34,958 nucleotides of DNA, from contig JANPKU010000157.1 of the NCBI GenBank assembly GCA_031426215.1, positions 1 through 34,958 on the forward strand, written 5' to 3'. The translations under genes and the position numbers were made by a program. Of this stretch, positions 8,188 through 17,466 are shown one piece after another. This DNA comes from Sva-07 sp031426215 (GTDB lineage: Bacteria; Actinomycetota; Acidimicrobiia; Acidimicrobiales; Ilumatobacteraceae). The first letter of the stretch is position 1. The number at the start of each line of letters is the position of its first letter. Under the pieces are notes generated by a model, which saw nothing but the letters and a program-made list of their open reading frames with translations, had not been told where the DNA came from and did no database searches.

Positions 8188-11100
8188 CTACGGCGGGGTC
8201 GTTGTCGTGGTGGTGGCGCTGTTGTTGTTGTTGCCGTTGCCGTTGTTGTCGACAGGCAACGCTGTCACCGTGAGCGTTGCGGTTCCCGAGGTCGACTGCC
8301 CATCGGTCACCTGGTAGGTGATCACGAACACGCCGGGCGCAGTTGCGAGGATCGACAGTTGGAGACCGCTGCGGTTCGTGACGACGCCGCTGGGGTCGGA
8401 GAACGTGGTGTCGACGATGCTCGGCGGCGGGCCGTCGGGATCGTCTGCGTCGAGGTTGACCACCGCCGTGGTCCCGGCTGTCACCGACACTGCCTGGTCG
8501 TTCGCAACCGGTGGCTGATCGGTTGGCGGACCATTGACGGTCACCGTCGCAGGTGCCGAGTCTCCGTTGTCGCCGTCGCTCACCCGATAGGTGAATGTCG
8601 CGGTTCCCCTGCCGTCGCCGGCATCGATGCTGACGTTGCGTGCGTTCAGCACGGACACGCTTCCAGAGCCGCCACCGCTGAACGTCAGCACGCCCGTCGA
8701 CAATTCGCTGATGGTGAGGTCGCCGGGCGAGTCGCCGTCGGTGTCATTGGCAACCAGATCGACGGTGCGCTGCTCGTTCTTCCTCACGTCGACCGTGTCG
8801 TCGTTTGCAACCGGGAGTCGGTTCTGGATGCTGACGGTGATGCTGACGGCAGTCGACAACCCGCCCGGGTCGACGACCGTCGCAGTGAAGTTCGGAACCA
8901 CCCCTGCCGGCACGTCTCGTTGGGGAGCGACCAGGAGACGGTCGGCTTCGAACGTCACCCACGACGGTGCGCCGTTGACCGCAGTGATCGTCAACGCTTC
9001 GGCATCGGTTGCGAGATCGGTGACCGGAATCGTGACCGGCTCGCCTCGGAACACGCTGATCGACTTCGGTACGGCGACCGGTTCCTGATTCACGTCGATC
9101 GTGATCTGCCCATTCGCCCGGAGACGGCAGGAGTTGACGACCGAGTAGCTGATCACGACGTTGCCGTTCTCACCGCTCGGCGGCGTGTAGACACCGTTGG
9201 CGAATCCTGGTGTCCCGTCGACACCGACGATCATGCCGTTCGAACCGTAGGCGCCGAGATCCACAGCGATCGGCTGCTGGTATCCCGTCTTCAAAAAACC
9301 GTCGTTCGCAATCGGCGACGACTCCGAACACGGTCGCACGTTGACACGCAGCGCCGCGGTGTCGGTGAGTTCACCGTCGCTGACCTCGTAGGTGATCACG
9401 GCGACACCGGAGGCGCCAGGTGTGGCATTGAACGTGATCGCATTGTTCGTGTTCACCGATGTCGAACCCAGCGAGCTGTCGCTGTTCGACACGATCGACA
9501 CCGACAGCGCATCACCATCGGGATCGCTGTCGTTGAGTAACACCGGCACCGTCGTCGAACCACCGTTGAAGACATCGACACCGTCGTCGCGAGCATCCGG
9601 CGGACGGTTGAGTGGCGGCTCCACCGTCAGCACGATGCTCGAGGTGGCGGTGAGACCCTCGCCGTCTCGGATCGTGTACGTCGCCACGACCTGACCGACG
9701 AAGGTCGGCGCCGGCGACACGGTGACGACGGAACCCGCGAGCGACACCGTTGCATCACCGGAGACGCGGGCGGCCGACACGACGGCCAGCCCGCCCGGCG
9801 TCTCGTCGGGGTCGCTGTCGTTGGCGTGCACGCTGAACTGCTGGGGCGACGCAGGACCGAAGATGGTCGACGCGTCGGCCACCGCGATCGGCGCCTGGTT
9901 GGCGCGTTCGGTGACGGTGACACGGAGTCGACCCAGCGACACTGCACCCTCGGCGTCAGCGACTTGATAGTTGATCGTGGCGTTGCCCGTCTGGCTGCCG
10001 GCCACGAAGGTGACGATGCGCCCGTTGCGTGTCGCCCCGCCGAGCAACGGGGCCGTCGACGACACCAACCGGAGATCGGCATTGCTGCCATCGGGGTCAC
10101 GGTCGTTCGCGAGAACGTCGATCGACCCGGTGCCGTCGACCTCCACCGTCAACGAGTCGAGGTTGGCCTCCGGCGCCACGTTGGTGATCGCCGGTTCGCG
10201 GACCGACACGATGATCGAGGCGGACGCGGTGAGACCTCGGGCATTGGTGACCTCGTAGGTGCAGCGGAACGCTCCGGACCGTCCCAACGGCGGGTCGTAG
10301 CGCACCTGCCGATCGGCGGTGACAGTTGCCTGGCCTCCAGACGGACATCCTGGCCGGCCGACGAGCGTTGGACGACCGCCTGATGGGTCGCCGTCGTTGC
10401 GCAACACGTCGACGGTCACCGGTACGCCGACGAACGTGAACGTCGAGTCGTCGCGAGCGAAGGGCGGCTCAACCAAGGCCTCGGGGAGCACCGTGATGGT
10501 CACCTCGCCGACGACCTCGTGTCCGTTGCCGTCGGTGACGGTGTAGTTGAACCTGGCGGTTGCCTGCCCCTCTTCGTCGACGAGCGGCGCCGGGGCGAAC
10601 TGGATCTTGTCGCGGCTGAACACGGTCGCCTGACCGCTGTCGTCATCCGGCTGCGACACCGAAATCACGGTGAGCGGGTCGCCGTCGGGGTCGACATCGT
10701 TCGCCGTGACTTCGAGGATCACGGATTGCCCGACGACCACCTTGTCGGCGTCGGCCGTGACCACGGGTGGACGGTTCGGTTCGATGTCGTCGATCACCCC
10801 GACCAGCACCGAGCCGCGAACGACGTGGCCATTGCCATCATCGACGGCGTAGCTGAACGGTACGAGCGCAGCCGCGCCTGCACGGGCAGTGACCGCCAGG
10901 GCATCACCCTCCACGGCGACCTCGAGACCCGGAGGGAGGGGTTCGATGACCGACAGCGTCATCGGATCACCATCGGGATCCGAATCGTTGACGAGCACGG
11001 GAAGCTGAGTGACCACGTCACGTCGGAGACGTACAGCATCCGGGCGGACCAGCGGCGGGCGGTTGGCGTCGCCGACCCGTGCCACCTCGACGCGGACCTC

Positions 11101-12861
11101 GACGTCTTCTCCGACCGCAACGAGCGAGTCGAGGGGTCGGTACGTGAAGGTGGCGGTGCCCTCGAAGCCTTCGGTCGGCGCGAATCGCAGCGCCGGCAGA
11201 CCCGACGGACCGATCGTCTCGGTGACCTCGCCCAAGGTTGTCTGGCCGACGCTCTGTGGTGGTGAGAACCCACCGAGACGAAGCGCATCGCGTTCCGGGT
11301 CGACATCGTTGAGGAGTACGTCGACGATCACGGCGACGCCCGGTCCGGTCTCGGCGGTATCGGCAACACCGACCGGAGCCTTGTTGGTGGAACCCGGTGG
11401 GATGAGCTCGATGATCACCGTCGCCGAGGCCGTGGTGCCGTCCCCATCGACGATCGTGTACTCGAACTGGTCAAAACCGACATAGCCCGGATCGGGTGTG
11501 TAGACGACCGTCGTCGCCGTACCGATGTCGACCGAGCCGTGGCCGGGCACGCCGACCGACGACACGGCGATGGCCTCACCGTCGGGGTCGTAGTCGTTGG
11601 TGGTCACCTGCACGGGCACCGAGGCGCCGGCGCGTGCAGTGACCGGATCGTCGACGGCCACCGGAGGATCGTCGACGCCGTTGTCGTCGGGTTCACGGAA
11701 CTCCGGTTCGCTGACGGCGCTGTCGTCGGCGCCGGTCGAGCCTGCCCCCGGGTCACCGGAGTCGATGATGTCGCCGTCGTCGCCGAGCACGAGGATTCCC
11801 TGCGCGTTCTTGTCGATCGCGTGCACACCCCAGGGATTCACTGCCCAGACGAAATCGCCGGTCACGTCGTCGACCCAGATGAGGTCGACGGTCGACGTCA
11901 CCGCCAAGGTGGCGTCGGGCGAGATCGATTGCGAGTCGTCGACGACCTCGCCAGTTCGCCAGTCGAATCGCGCCACCGAGCTCGGACCTCGGCGCACGAC
12001 GGCTGCCGCCTCCCCAGCGATCGCCAGGAAGTCGCCGCCGTTGAGCCCGAGTCCCGGCACCGTGGCGGTCTCGTCGACACCGTCAGCCGACACGCACCAC
12101 AAATCGTCATTCGCCCCGACCCAGCCGCAGTCATTCGGTGGGCCCGGAACCTGCGCCAGGATCTCACTCGGGTCGGCGTCGGTGGCCAACGTTCGCCATG
12201 GGCCGTCGCCGAGGCGGGCCCGACGACCCGAAACGTCCACGACCAGCGGAACGTTGCCGACAAGTGACAGCAGCGCATCTGCGTCGACACCCAGTTGCGT
12301 TCGTTGCGGGGCCGACGACGTCGTGCGAACCAGATCACCGTCGACGAGCGACCAGATCGATCCGTCCGGGGCGACCTGCGTCGCCGTCCCGCTTTGCACG
12401 GCGAACGAGATGGGTTCACCCTCGGCGGGCACGACGTTGGCCTCGTTGTCACCCGGGTTGACCACGACCAGGCCGGCCTGACCGACGCCGGAGAGTGCTC
12501 GGCCGGCGCCGAGTGCTGACAGACCGAACGGCGTCCCGAGCCGAAGCTCGACCGAATCGATCCCTCGCGCTTCCCCGGTGGTGTCGTTGAGCACGAAGGC
12601 GCCGGGACCGCCCTCGGCCACCGACAGTTGCTCACCCGAAGTGCCGGTGTCGAGGCTGGCGAGCGCCCTGCCGCCGTAGCCGTCGACGAGTACGACGCGT
12701 CCCGTCCGCTGATGCACGAACCAGGCCGTTGCCCGTGCGGAAGCGGCGTCGACGGCTGGGAGCCCGTCGGAACGTACGACGACGATCGCGGCAGCCAGCA
12801 CGAGCAGCGTCGCGACAACAGCAGCGATGGCCTGGCGCCAGGTCACGGTCGACAATGTCAC
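8188..12861 (-). CDS. Giant surface protein with N-terminal propeller-like region and about 12 cadherin/Ig-like repeats
   Basis: About 1557 residues. A single N-terminal membrane segment (about 9-31) acts as signal anchor. A region of short beta-strand repeats (about 33-370) resembles the propeller-like N-terminus of actinobacterial fn3/Ig-like proteins from PFNA clusters. After an acidic linker (about 375-400) come roughly twelve units spaced about 95-100 residues apart. Many are marked by NDxDPDGD loops, as in calcium-binding cadherin-like or tandem-95 domains. The tail is Asn/Gly- then Thr-rich and ends in PP. I see no LPXTG motif or C-terminal membrane helix, so the N-terminus probably anchors it with the repeats outside. 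It converges with the transglutaminase-like gene (48 nt apart) and diverges from the EccC-like gene. GTG 12861 is preferred over GTG 12867 because the -10 box lies too close to the latter. Confidence 0.88.
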   Translation of the reverse strand: MTLSTVTWRQAIAAVVATLLVLAAAIVVVRSDGLPAVDAASARATAWFVHQRTGRVVLVDGYGGRALASLDTGTSGEQLSVAEGGPGAFVLNDTTGEARGIDSVELRLGTPFGLSALGAGRALSGVGQAGLVVVNPGDNEANVVPAEGEPISFAVQSGTATQVAPDGSIWSLVDGDLVRTTSSAPQRTQLGVDADALLSLVGNVPLVVDVSGRRARLGDGPWRTLATDADPSEILAQVPGPPNDCGWVGANDDLWCVSADGVDETATVPGLGLNGGDFLAIAGEAAAVVRRGPSSVARFDWRTGEVVDDSQSISPDATLAVTSTVDLIWVDDVTGDFVWAVNPWGVHAIDKNAQGILVLGDDGDIIDSGDPGAGSTGADDSAVSEPEFREPDDNGVDDPPVAVDDPVTARAGASVPVQVTTNDYDPDGEAIAVSSVGVPGHGSVDIGTATTVVYTPDPGYVGFDQFEYTIVDGDGTTASATVIIELIPPGSTNKAPVGVADTAETGPGVAVIVDVLLNDVDPERDALRLGGFSPPQSVGQTTLGEVTETIGPSGLPALRFAPTEGFEGTATFTYRPLDSLVAVGEDVEVRVEVARVGDANRPPLVRPDAVRLRRDVVTQLPVLVNDSDPDGDPMTLSVIEPLPPGLEVAVEGDALAVTARAGAAALVPFSYAVDDGNGHVVRGSVLVGVIDDIEPNRPPVVTADADKVVVGQSVILEVTANDVDPDGDPLTVISVSQPDDDSGQATVFSRDKIQFAPAPLVDEEGQATARFNYTVTDGNGHEVVGEVTITVLPEALVEPPFARDDSTFTFVGVPVTVDVLRNDGDPSGGRPTLVGRPGCPSGGQATVTADRQVRYDPPLGRSGAFRCTYEVTNARGLTASASIIVSVREPAITNVAPEANLDSLTVEVDGTGSIDVLANDRDPDGSNADLRLVSSTAPLLGGATRNGRIVTFVAGSQTGNATINYQVADAEGAVSLGRLRVTVTERANQAPIAVADASTIFGPASPQQFSVHANDSDPDETPGGLAVVSAARVSGDATVSLAGSVVTVSPAPTFVGQVVATYTIRDGEGLTATSSIVLTVEPPLNRPPDARDDGVDVFNGGSTTVPVLLNDSDPDGDALSVSIVSNSDSSLGSTSVNTNNAITFNATPGASGVAVITYEVSDGELTDTAALRVNVRPCSESSPIANDGFLKTGYQQPIAVDLGAYGSNGMIVGVDGTPGFANGVYTPPSGENGNVVISYSVVNSCRLRANGQITIDVNQEPVAVPKSISVFRGEPVTIPVTDLATDAEALTITAVNGAPSWVTFEADRLLVAPQRDVPAGVVPNFTATVVDPGGLSTAVSITVSIQNRLPVANDDTVDVRKNEQRTVDLVANDTDGDSPGDLTISELSTGVLTFSGGGSGSVSVLNARNVSIDAGDGRGTATFTYRVSDGDNGDSAPATVTVNGPPTDQPPVANDQAVSVTAGTTAVVNLDADDPDGPPPSIVDTTFSDPSGVVTNRSGLQLSILATAPGVFVITYQVTDGQSTSGTATLTVTALPVDNNGNGNNNNSATTTTTTPP
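8197..8253 (-). repeat. Low-complexity tract encoding an Asn/Gly/Thr-rich tail
   Basis: GTT/GCC and GTGGTGG microsatellite-like repeats encode the C-terminal Asn/Gly and Thr runs of the giant surface protein. The tract is a candidate for length variation. Confidence 0.6.
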
Positions 12862-12871
12862 GAGCACCTCA

Positions 12872-12877
12872 AGAGTA
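12872..12877 (-). promoter_or_regulatory. -10 element for the giant surface-protein gene
   Basis: Read on the minus strand, TACTCT lies 10 nt before GTG 12861 and 4 nt before GTG 12867. This suggests a leader of only a few nt and favours the second GTG. A GAGGTG just before that GTG could serve as ribosome binding site if transcription begins further upstream. Confidence 0.4.
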
Positions 12878-13004
12878 CGGCGAGTGGCGGAAACTCACGC
12901 TTGGTCATCGGTTCGTGCGGGCGCCGACTCAAGGAATTGTTCAGATCCTGCCTTGCCCACGAATTCACCGAGCCGGGACGTCGCCCGACTCGGGTCCGGT
13001 TCCG

Positions 13005-13010
13005 TAGTGT
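13005..13010 (+). promoter_or_regulatory. -10 element of a leaderless-type promoter (EccC-like gene)
   Basis: TAGTGT lies 8 nt before the ATG at 13019. The 150-nt divergent spacer thus holds promoters for both the giant surface protein and the EccC-like gene, which may allow shared control. Confidence 0.45.
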
Positions 13011-13018
13011 TCTCCCTG

Positions 13019-16000
13019 ATGGAGATCGTCGTGCGCACTCCCCACGGTGACGCGGACGTGTCGATCGTGGCGCACACACCGACCACCACGATCGGCGACG
13101 TCGTGTCCGCTGTGACCGGGCAAGCGGTTCCCCGACTGGTGCAGATCGACCATCGGGCAGTGGATGCATCCACGTTGCTCGACGACGTCCAACTCGTGAT
13201 CGGTGCTGTCGTGACGACCGAGCCACCGATTCCACCCGTCATGTCGATCGCCGACACCGACATCGTCCAAATCGCCGGCCACGGGGCTGGGCGAGTGACG
13301 CGTCTCGGGCCCGGTCGCTACCGGATCGGTCCGGGGCGCCGCTCGGGCGCAGAGGAACTTGATGTCGGCGTCGTCGAGCGAACCATGTTCGAACTCGTCG
13401 TCGACCCGACGGCGGCAGCGTCCGAGGTGACCATCGTGCCCGTGACCGGTGGATCGGGTGCAGGAGACGTGGCGCTCGACGGTGTCACGCTCACCGACGC
13501 CCGGAGCTGGGACAACGAAACGTTGACGGTCGGCCTGCGTGCGTTCCAGCTCGACAACCCTGCTCGCTCCGATCTGACGAGGTCACTCTCGAGGCCGGGT
13601 CGCGACGGCACGGTTGCGTTCAGCCGCCCGCCGCGGCGGCGATCGGCTCCCGATCGACGACCCGTCGTCGACGCCCTGCACGACGCTACGCTGGCCGCCC
13701 CGGCACTCTGGGAGCGCAGGCCGAATCACTCGGACGCCTTCGTGCTGCCCATCGGGATGCGGAGCGACAGCGCAGACATCGTCACCGCCGATCTGGGTGC
13801 AGATCATTCGATCGCCGTCACCGGATCGGAACGATTCCGAGGGGCCATTGCTCGCACTCTCGTCGTCGAAGCCGTGACGGTCCACGGCCCGGCCGACCTC
13901 GACCTCGTCATCTTGACGGACCCCGATCATCTCGCGCAGTGGGACTGGGCCAAATGGCTGCCACATGTCCGCCTCGACGGGCCCCCGGCCATCTGGAGTT
14001 CGCAACATGAGATCGCACGCTGGGCCGACGGGGCAGGGCGAGGGACGACGTGGGCAACCGCGCCCGGGAATCCGTCTCACCGCACCCTCGTCATCCTCGA
14101 CGACGCCGGTCTGTGGAACCGCCGCGATTCACCGCTTCGATCCATCCTGTCGAATCCAACGAATCATCTGCGGCTGATCGTGCTGTGCGACGACGCCACC
14201 GACGCACCAGCGGTCTGTACGACGATGATCTCCGAATCGACCGACGGCTTCGCACGACTCCAGACGTTCACCGGCTCCGACAACGAGGCAGTGCGCCCGG
14301 CACTCACCGAAACCGCAGTGGCGGTCAGCGTGGCACGAGCACTCGCACCGCTCGCCGACGTCGAACTCCCGTCGACACCCCCAGCGACAACGAGCGCCGA
14401 TGATCAGACGGAACTCGCGGAGTTGATCGGCGTCGCCACCCACGACGACGTCCTCGCTCGATGGGGACTCGATGAGTCACGACCGACCGTGGCAATCGGA
14501 CGTCGCGGACACGACACCATCGAGCTTCCCGTGGCCGACGACGTCACGGTGGTGATCGGCACCTCCATGGGCGACGCATTCGACGTGGCGGCGGCGTTGC
14601 TGATCGCGCAGTGCGCCGATCGGTCGCCCGATTCCATGTGGATCGTACCGATGATGCTCGGACACAGTCCGCGATCCGAGCTGTTGTGGCAGCTGCCGCA
14701 TGCCACGGAACCACACGATCTGAACACGGCGATCGAACCATCGCGTCTGCTCGCACGGGTTCGCACCGTCCTGGCTGAACCAGAGGGTCCAGATCGAATC
14801 GTGCTCGTGGCCGAGGCAGCCGGTGTTGCATTCACATCATCGAGCGAGACATGGCTCGGCGCTCTCGCTGTCGGAGTTCACGCGACCAGCGGCCTCGCGA
14901 TGGTCGTGGTCACCGACCGCCCCGACGCGTCGAACGTCGGAAGCAACACCGTCATTCGTGTCGAGCGGCGCAACGAGACAGGTCCAGCACACCGGGTCGC
15001 GTCGGTTGTCACCCCGGGCGGCGATGTGGGCGAGACCTTCACTCCACTCCAACGCACGCCATCGCCGATCGCCACGCTCGAGCTGCGTCCCTACGTTGTC
15101 GGCCGGGCGCTGACGACGCTCGAGCGGCGCATCGAGCACCAACGTGCCCAGGCGATGGACACCCCGGAACCGGAGCTCGGCGCCGGCGTCACGCTGCTTC
15201 GCGACGCCGCATCTCGACGCGGCGACGATGGGTCAACGCATGCTCGTCGCGAGCGTGCGGTGGTGGTGCCGCCGCCGATGCCCAATCGGGTCGACCTCGT
15301 CGAGCTGTTCGACACGTCACCCGGCGACGGGGTCCCGCTCGGCTTCGTCGACGATCCAAGTGGGGGAGGGGTTCGAACTCGGTGGTGGGAGCCGGCGAAC
15401 GGCTCACTGCTCGTGTTCGGCTCGCGGCGTTCCGGCATCGAACAGACGCTCGCCTCGATCCTGTTGGGAGTCATCGATCGGTTTTCCATCCTCGATGTGC
15501 GCCTTGTCGTGATCGATCAGTCGTCGACACGTCGCCGTGCACTGAGCGGCCTCGACCACGCCATGCGCGTCGTTGCACCCGATCAAACGGACGAGGTGGT
15601 CGAAGCGCTCGACGAAATCGCTGCCGAACTCGGCCGATGTGCGGTCGCTGACCCCGATGAAGGCGATCGACCTCGCATGGTGGTCTTGATCGGCGATCTG
15701 GTCTCTCTCCGGCGTCGATACGCCGACCAACCAGTGGGCGCTCGGATCGACGAAATCCTCACTGCCGCAGCGAGTCCGGGCTGCGGAGTCGACGTGGTCG
15801 CCTACGCTGCCAGCCTCGACGGAGCCGGGCCGTTCGCTGCAATGGTGTCGAGCCGGCTCGTCGGCGCTTCGTCCGACCACGACGAACTTCTCGCACTCGG
15901 TGTCGAACACCCGGCTGAACTCGAAGGCATTGTCGGGCGCTGCCGATCATTCCCCGGAAACGATCTCGTACAGCTGGCCACCGCCGACGCGACGATCGAG

Positions 16001-16039
16001 ACGCTCCTCGCCGCCCGTTCGATCGGTGGTCACCGGTGA
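13019..16039 (+). CDS. EccC/EssC-like FtsK/SpoIIIE-family protein with FHA-like N-terminus and degenerate P-loops
   Basis: About 1006 residues. A ubiquitin-like region (about 1-70) and an FHA-like region (about 80-185, TRLGPGRYRIGPG) are followed by FSRPPR (about 200). Hallmarks of the EccC/EssC family come next: LWERRPNHSD (about 229-238), QWDWAKWLPH (about 307-316), then two FtsK-like domains. The first P-loop position reads GTSMGDAF (from 514) and the second GSRRSGIEQ (from 801), so neither has the invariant GK[ST]. The second Walker B-like strand, MVVLIGDLVSLRRRY (about 887), is kept. The membrane helices usually found between the FHA part and LWERR are missing; only about 30 residues lie there. 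It looks like a soluble, non-hydrolysing relative of type VII secretion ATPases, perhaps a scaffold. ATG 13019 is chosen for the upstream -10 box. The stop overlaps the next gene. Confidence 0.8.
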   Translation: MEIVVRTPHGDADVSIVAHTPTTTIGDVVSAVTGQAVPRLVQIDHRAVDASTLLDDVQLVIGAVVTTEPPIPPVMSIADTDIVQIAGHGAGRVTRLGPGRYRIGPGRRSGAEELDVGVVERTMFELVVDPTAAASEVTIVPVTGGSGAGDVALDGVTLTDARSWDNETLTVGLRAFQLDNPARSDLTRSLSRPGRDGTVAFSRPPRRRSAPDRRPVVDALHDATLAAPALWERRPNHSDAFVLPIGMRSDSADIVTADLGADHSIAVTGSERFRGAIARTLVVEAVTVHGPADLDLVILTDPDHLAQWDWAKWLPHVRLDGPPAIWSSQHEIARWADGAGRGTTWATAPGNPSHRTLVILDDAGLWNRRDSPLRSILSNPTNHLRLIVLCDDATDAPAVCTTMISESTDGFARLQTFTGSDNEAVRPALTETAVAVSVARALAPLADVELPSTPPATTSADDQTELAELIGVATHDDVLARWGLDESRPTVAIGRRGHDTIELPVADDVTVVIGTSMGDAFDVAAALLIAQCADRSPDSMWIVPMMLGHSPRSELLWQLPHATEPHDLNTAIEPSRLLARVRTVLAEPEGPDRIVLVAEAAGVAFTSSSETWLGALAVGVHATSGLAMVVVTDRPDASNVGSNTVIRVERRNETGPAHRVASVVTPGGDVGETFTPLQRTPSPIATLELRPYVVGRALTTLERRIEHQRAQAMDTPEPELGAGVTLLRDAASRRGDDGSTHARRERAVVVPPPMPNRVDLVELFDTSPGDGVPLGFVDDPSGGGVRTRWWEPANGSLLVFGSRRSGIEQTLASILLGVIDRFSILDVRLVVIDQSSTRRRALSGLDHAMRVVAPDQTDEVVEALDEIAAELGRCAVADPDEGDRPRMVVLIGDLVSLRRRYADQPVGARIDEILTAAASPGCGVDVVAYAASLDGAGPFAAMVSSRLVGASSDHDELLALGVEHPAELEGIVGRCRSFPGNDLVQLATADATIETLLAARSIGGHR

Positions 16040-17025
16040 GCGCCATCGGGCCGGCGCGCGGCGACGGGGTCGGCCTCGAGGTCACCCACGGCGTCATTCG
16101 AGGGATCCGACTCGGTGCGACCGAGCCGGGTCGGGTGGTCGCCGCGGCCGAGGTCGCGGTTGCAAACCGTCTCGATGACCGGACATTGGTCGATGCGCTC
16201 GTTCGTCTGCGCGCCGAACTCGGCCATCCGCGGATCCCCACGCGCGTGGCGGTGTTCCCACCGGGCAGCACGCTGAGTCGCGTCGATGCCACCGGGCTGA
16301 TGGGCCACGACCTCAACACACTTCGATCGGATCTGGCCGCCTCTCGGGATGCGTCGTCGAGCGTGTTGATCGACGACGGCCCCCGACGATGGCTCGTCGG
16401 GGTGTCATGGAACGATGCCGAGATCCGTCGGATCGAGGAGCTCACCGAGCGTGCCGGCTTCATCGATGTCGCCATCGACCCGAGTCCGATGGCGCTCGCG
16501 CGAGCCCTCGACGCCGGCGTCACACACGTTCGGCGCGACGCAGCTCCCGACCAGGGTTTCGGGGCGATCACGTTCCACGGCGTCGTCGTCGCTGCCGCCA
16601 CGGTGGACTCGATCGGTCGAATGACCCCTGGTCTCGCATGCAGTGACATCGCTGTTTCGCTGGGCTGGTTCGACGACGTCGATGACCCCATCGACCTGGT
16701 CACCGAGGTGCGGCGACTGCTCGAAGAAGCCCCGCCGATCGAATGGGTACTCTCGATGGGCGACGCACCATACGCCGACTACCCACCGCACGATCTCCGT
16801 GCACCGCAACGCCAATGTGTCGCACTCGGTGCTGCGCTCGGTGCCGCCGGGCTCGCTGGCCGACTGCGGCCCGTCGACATGGTGCTCCCGGTGCTGACGA
16901 CGTCGGATGACGGCGAACGTCCCTGGGCGATCGAACGGGTGTCGAATCTCCCGGCACGCCAGCGGCCGACCAACATCGGTCCGGCCAAGCGGTTCGTTTC
17001 GAAGGTGCTGCCTCGCCGCCGGTAA
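16036..17025 (+). CDS. Conserved hypothetical protein, possibly actin/Hsp70-fold (ASKHA-like)
   Basis: A 329-residue protein that I do not recognise with certainty. The GTG start overlaps the stop of the EccC-like gene (GTGA), so the two are coupled. The N-terminal GVGLEVTHGVIRGIRLG resembles the phosphate-1 beta-hairpin of PilM-, FtsA- or Hsp70-type folds. A later segment, FGAITFHGVVVAAATVDS (about 175-192), could be the second lobe's equivalent. Some type VII secretion-associated proteins (Rv3446c-like) also have such a fold. There is no signal peptide or membrane helix, and the C-terminus is basic (VSKVLPRRR). It is probably a cytoplasmic partner of the EccC-like protein. Confidence is high that it is a gene and low for the fold. 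Confidence 0.75.
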   Translation: MSAIGPARGDGVGLEVTHGVIRGIRLGATEPGRVVAAAEVAVANRLDDRTLVDALVRLRAELGHPRIPTRVAVFPPGSTLSRVDATGLMGHDLNTLRSDLAASRDASSSVLIDDGPRRWLVGVSWNDAEIRRIEELTERAGFIDVAIDPSPMALARALDAGVTHVRRDAAPDQGFGAITFHGVVVAAATVDSIGRMTPGLACSDIAVSLGWFDDVDDPIDLVTEVRRLLEEAPPIEWVLSMGDAPYADYPPHDLRAPQRQCVALGAALGAAGLAGRLRPVDMVLPVLTTSDDGERPWAIERVSNLPARQRPTNIGPAKRFVSKVLPRRR

Positions 17026-17058
17026 GCGACACCGAAGTTCGAGATCGAGCGTGCCGGC

Positions 17059-17466
17059 TCAGTCGTCGAAGATCGACGGGCGCTGGCCGAACACCGCGAC
17101 CGCCTGGCGCAGGGGCACGAGATCACCACCGCTGCGACGGCCTTCGGCGGCCGCGATTGCGTGCTTGGCGATCTCACGAGCATGCTCCACCTCGGCACGC
17201 AGACGAGCGTTCTCGATCTCGAGGTGCATGACTCGACGGATCCCTTCGAGGTTCATGCCTTCGTCGGTGAGTTCGGAGATCCGTCGCAGGATTGCGATGT
17301 CGGCATCGCTGTACCGACGGTTGCCGCCTTCGGTGCGAGCGGGCATGACCAGACCGCGGCGCTCGTAGATGCGCAGCGTCTGGGGATGCATCCCGGCCAG
17401 CTCGGCGGCCACCGAGATCACGTACACCGCCCGTGTGTGCGAACGCTCGTCGTCGTGCATGGTCAT
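17059..17466 (-). CDS. hspR: HspR, MerR-family heat-shock repressor
   Basis: A 135-residue MerR-type regulator. The N-terminal winged helix-turn-helix reads YVISVAAELAGMHPQTLRIY then ERRGLVMPART, with GGNRRYSDADI (about 49-59), followed by a dimerisation coiled coil (about 80-110). HspR represses the dnaK operon by binding HAIR operators and uses DnaK as co-repressor. That is established for Streptomyces and Mycobacterium. It is the last gene of the operon, and its ATG overlaps the dnaJ stop (ATGA). The HAIR site lies upstream of dnaK at 21225, giving an autoregulatory loop. Confidence 0.93.
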   Translation of the reverse strand: MTMHDDERSHTRAVYVISVAAELAGMHPQTLRIYERRGLVMPARTEGGNRRYSDADIAILRRISELTDEGMNLEGIRRVMHLEIENARLRAEVEHAREIAKHAIAAAEGRRSGGDLVPLRQAVAVFGQRPSIFDD

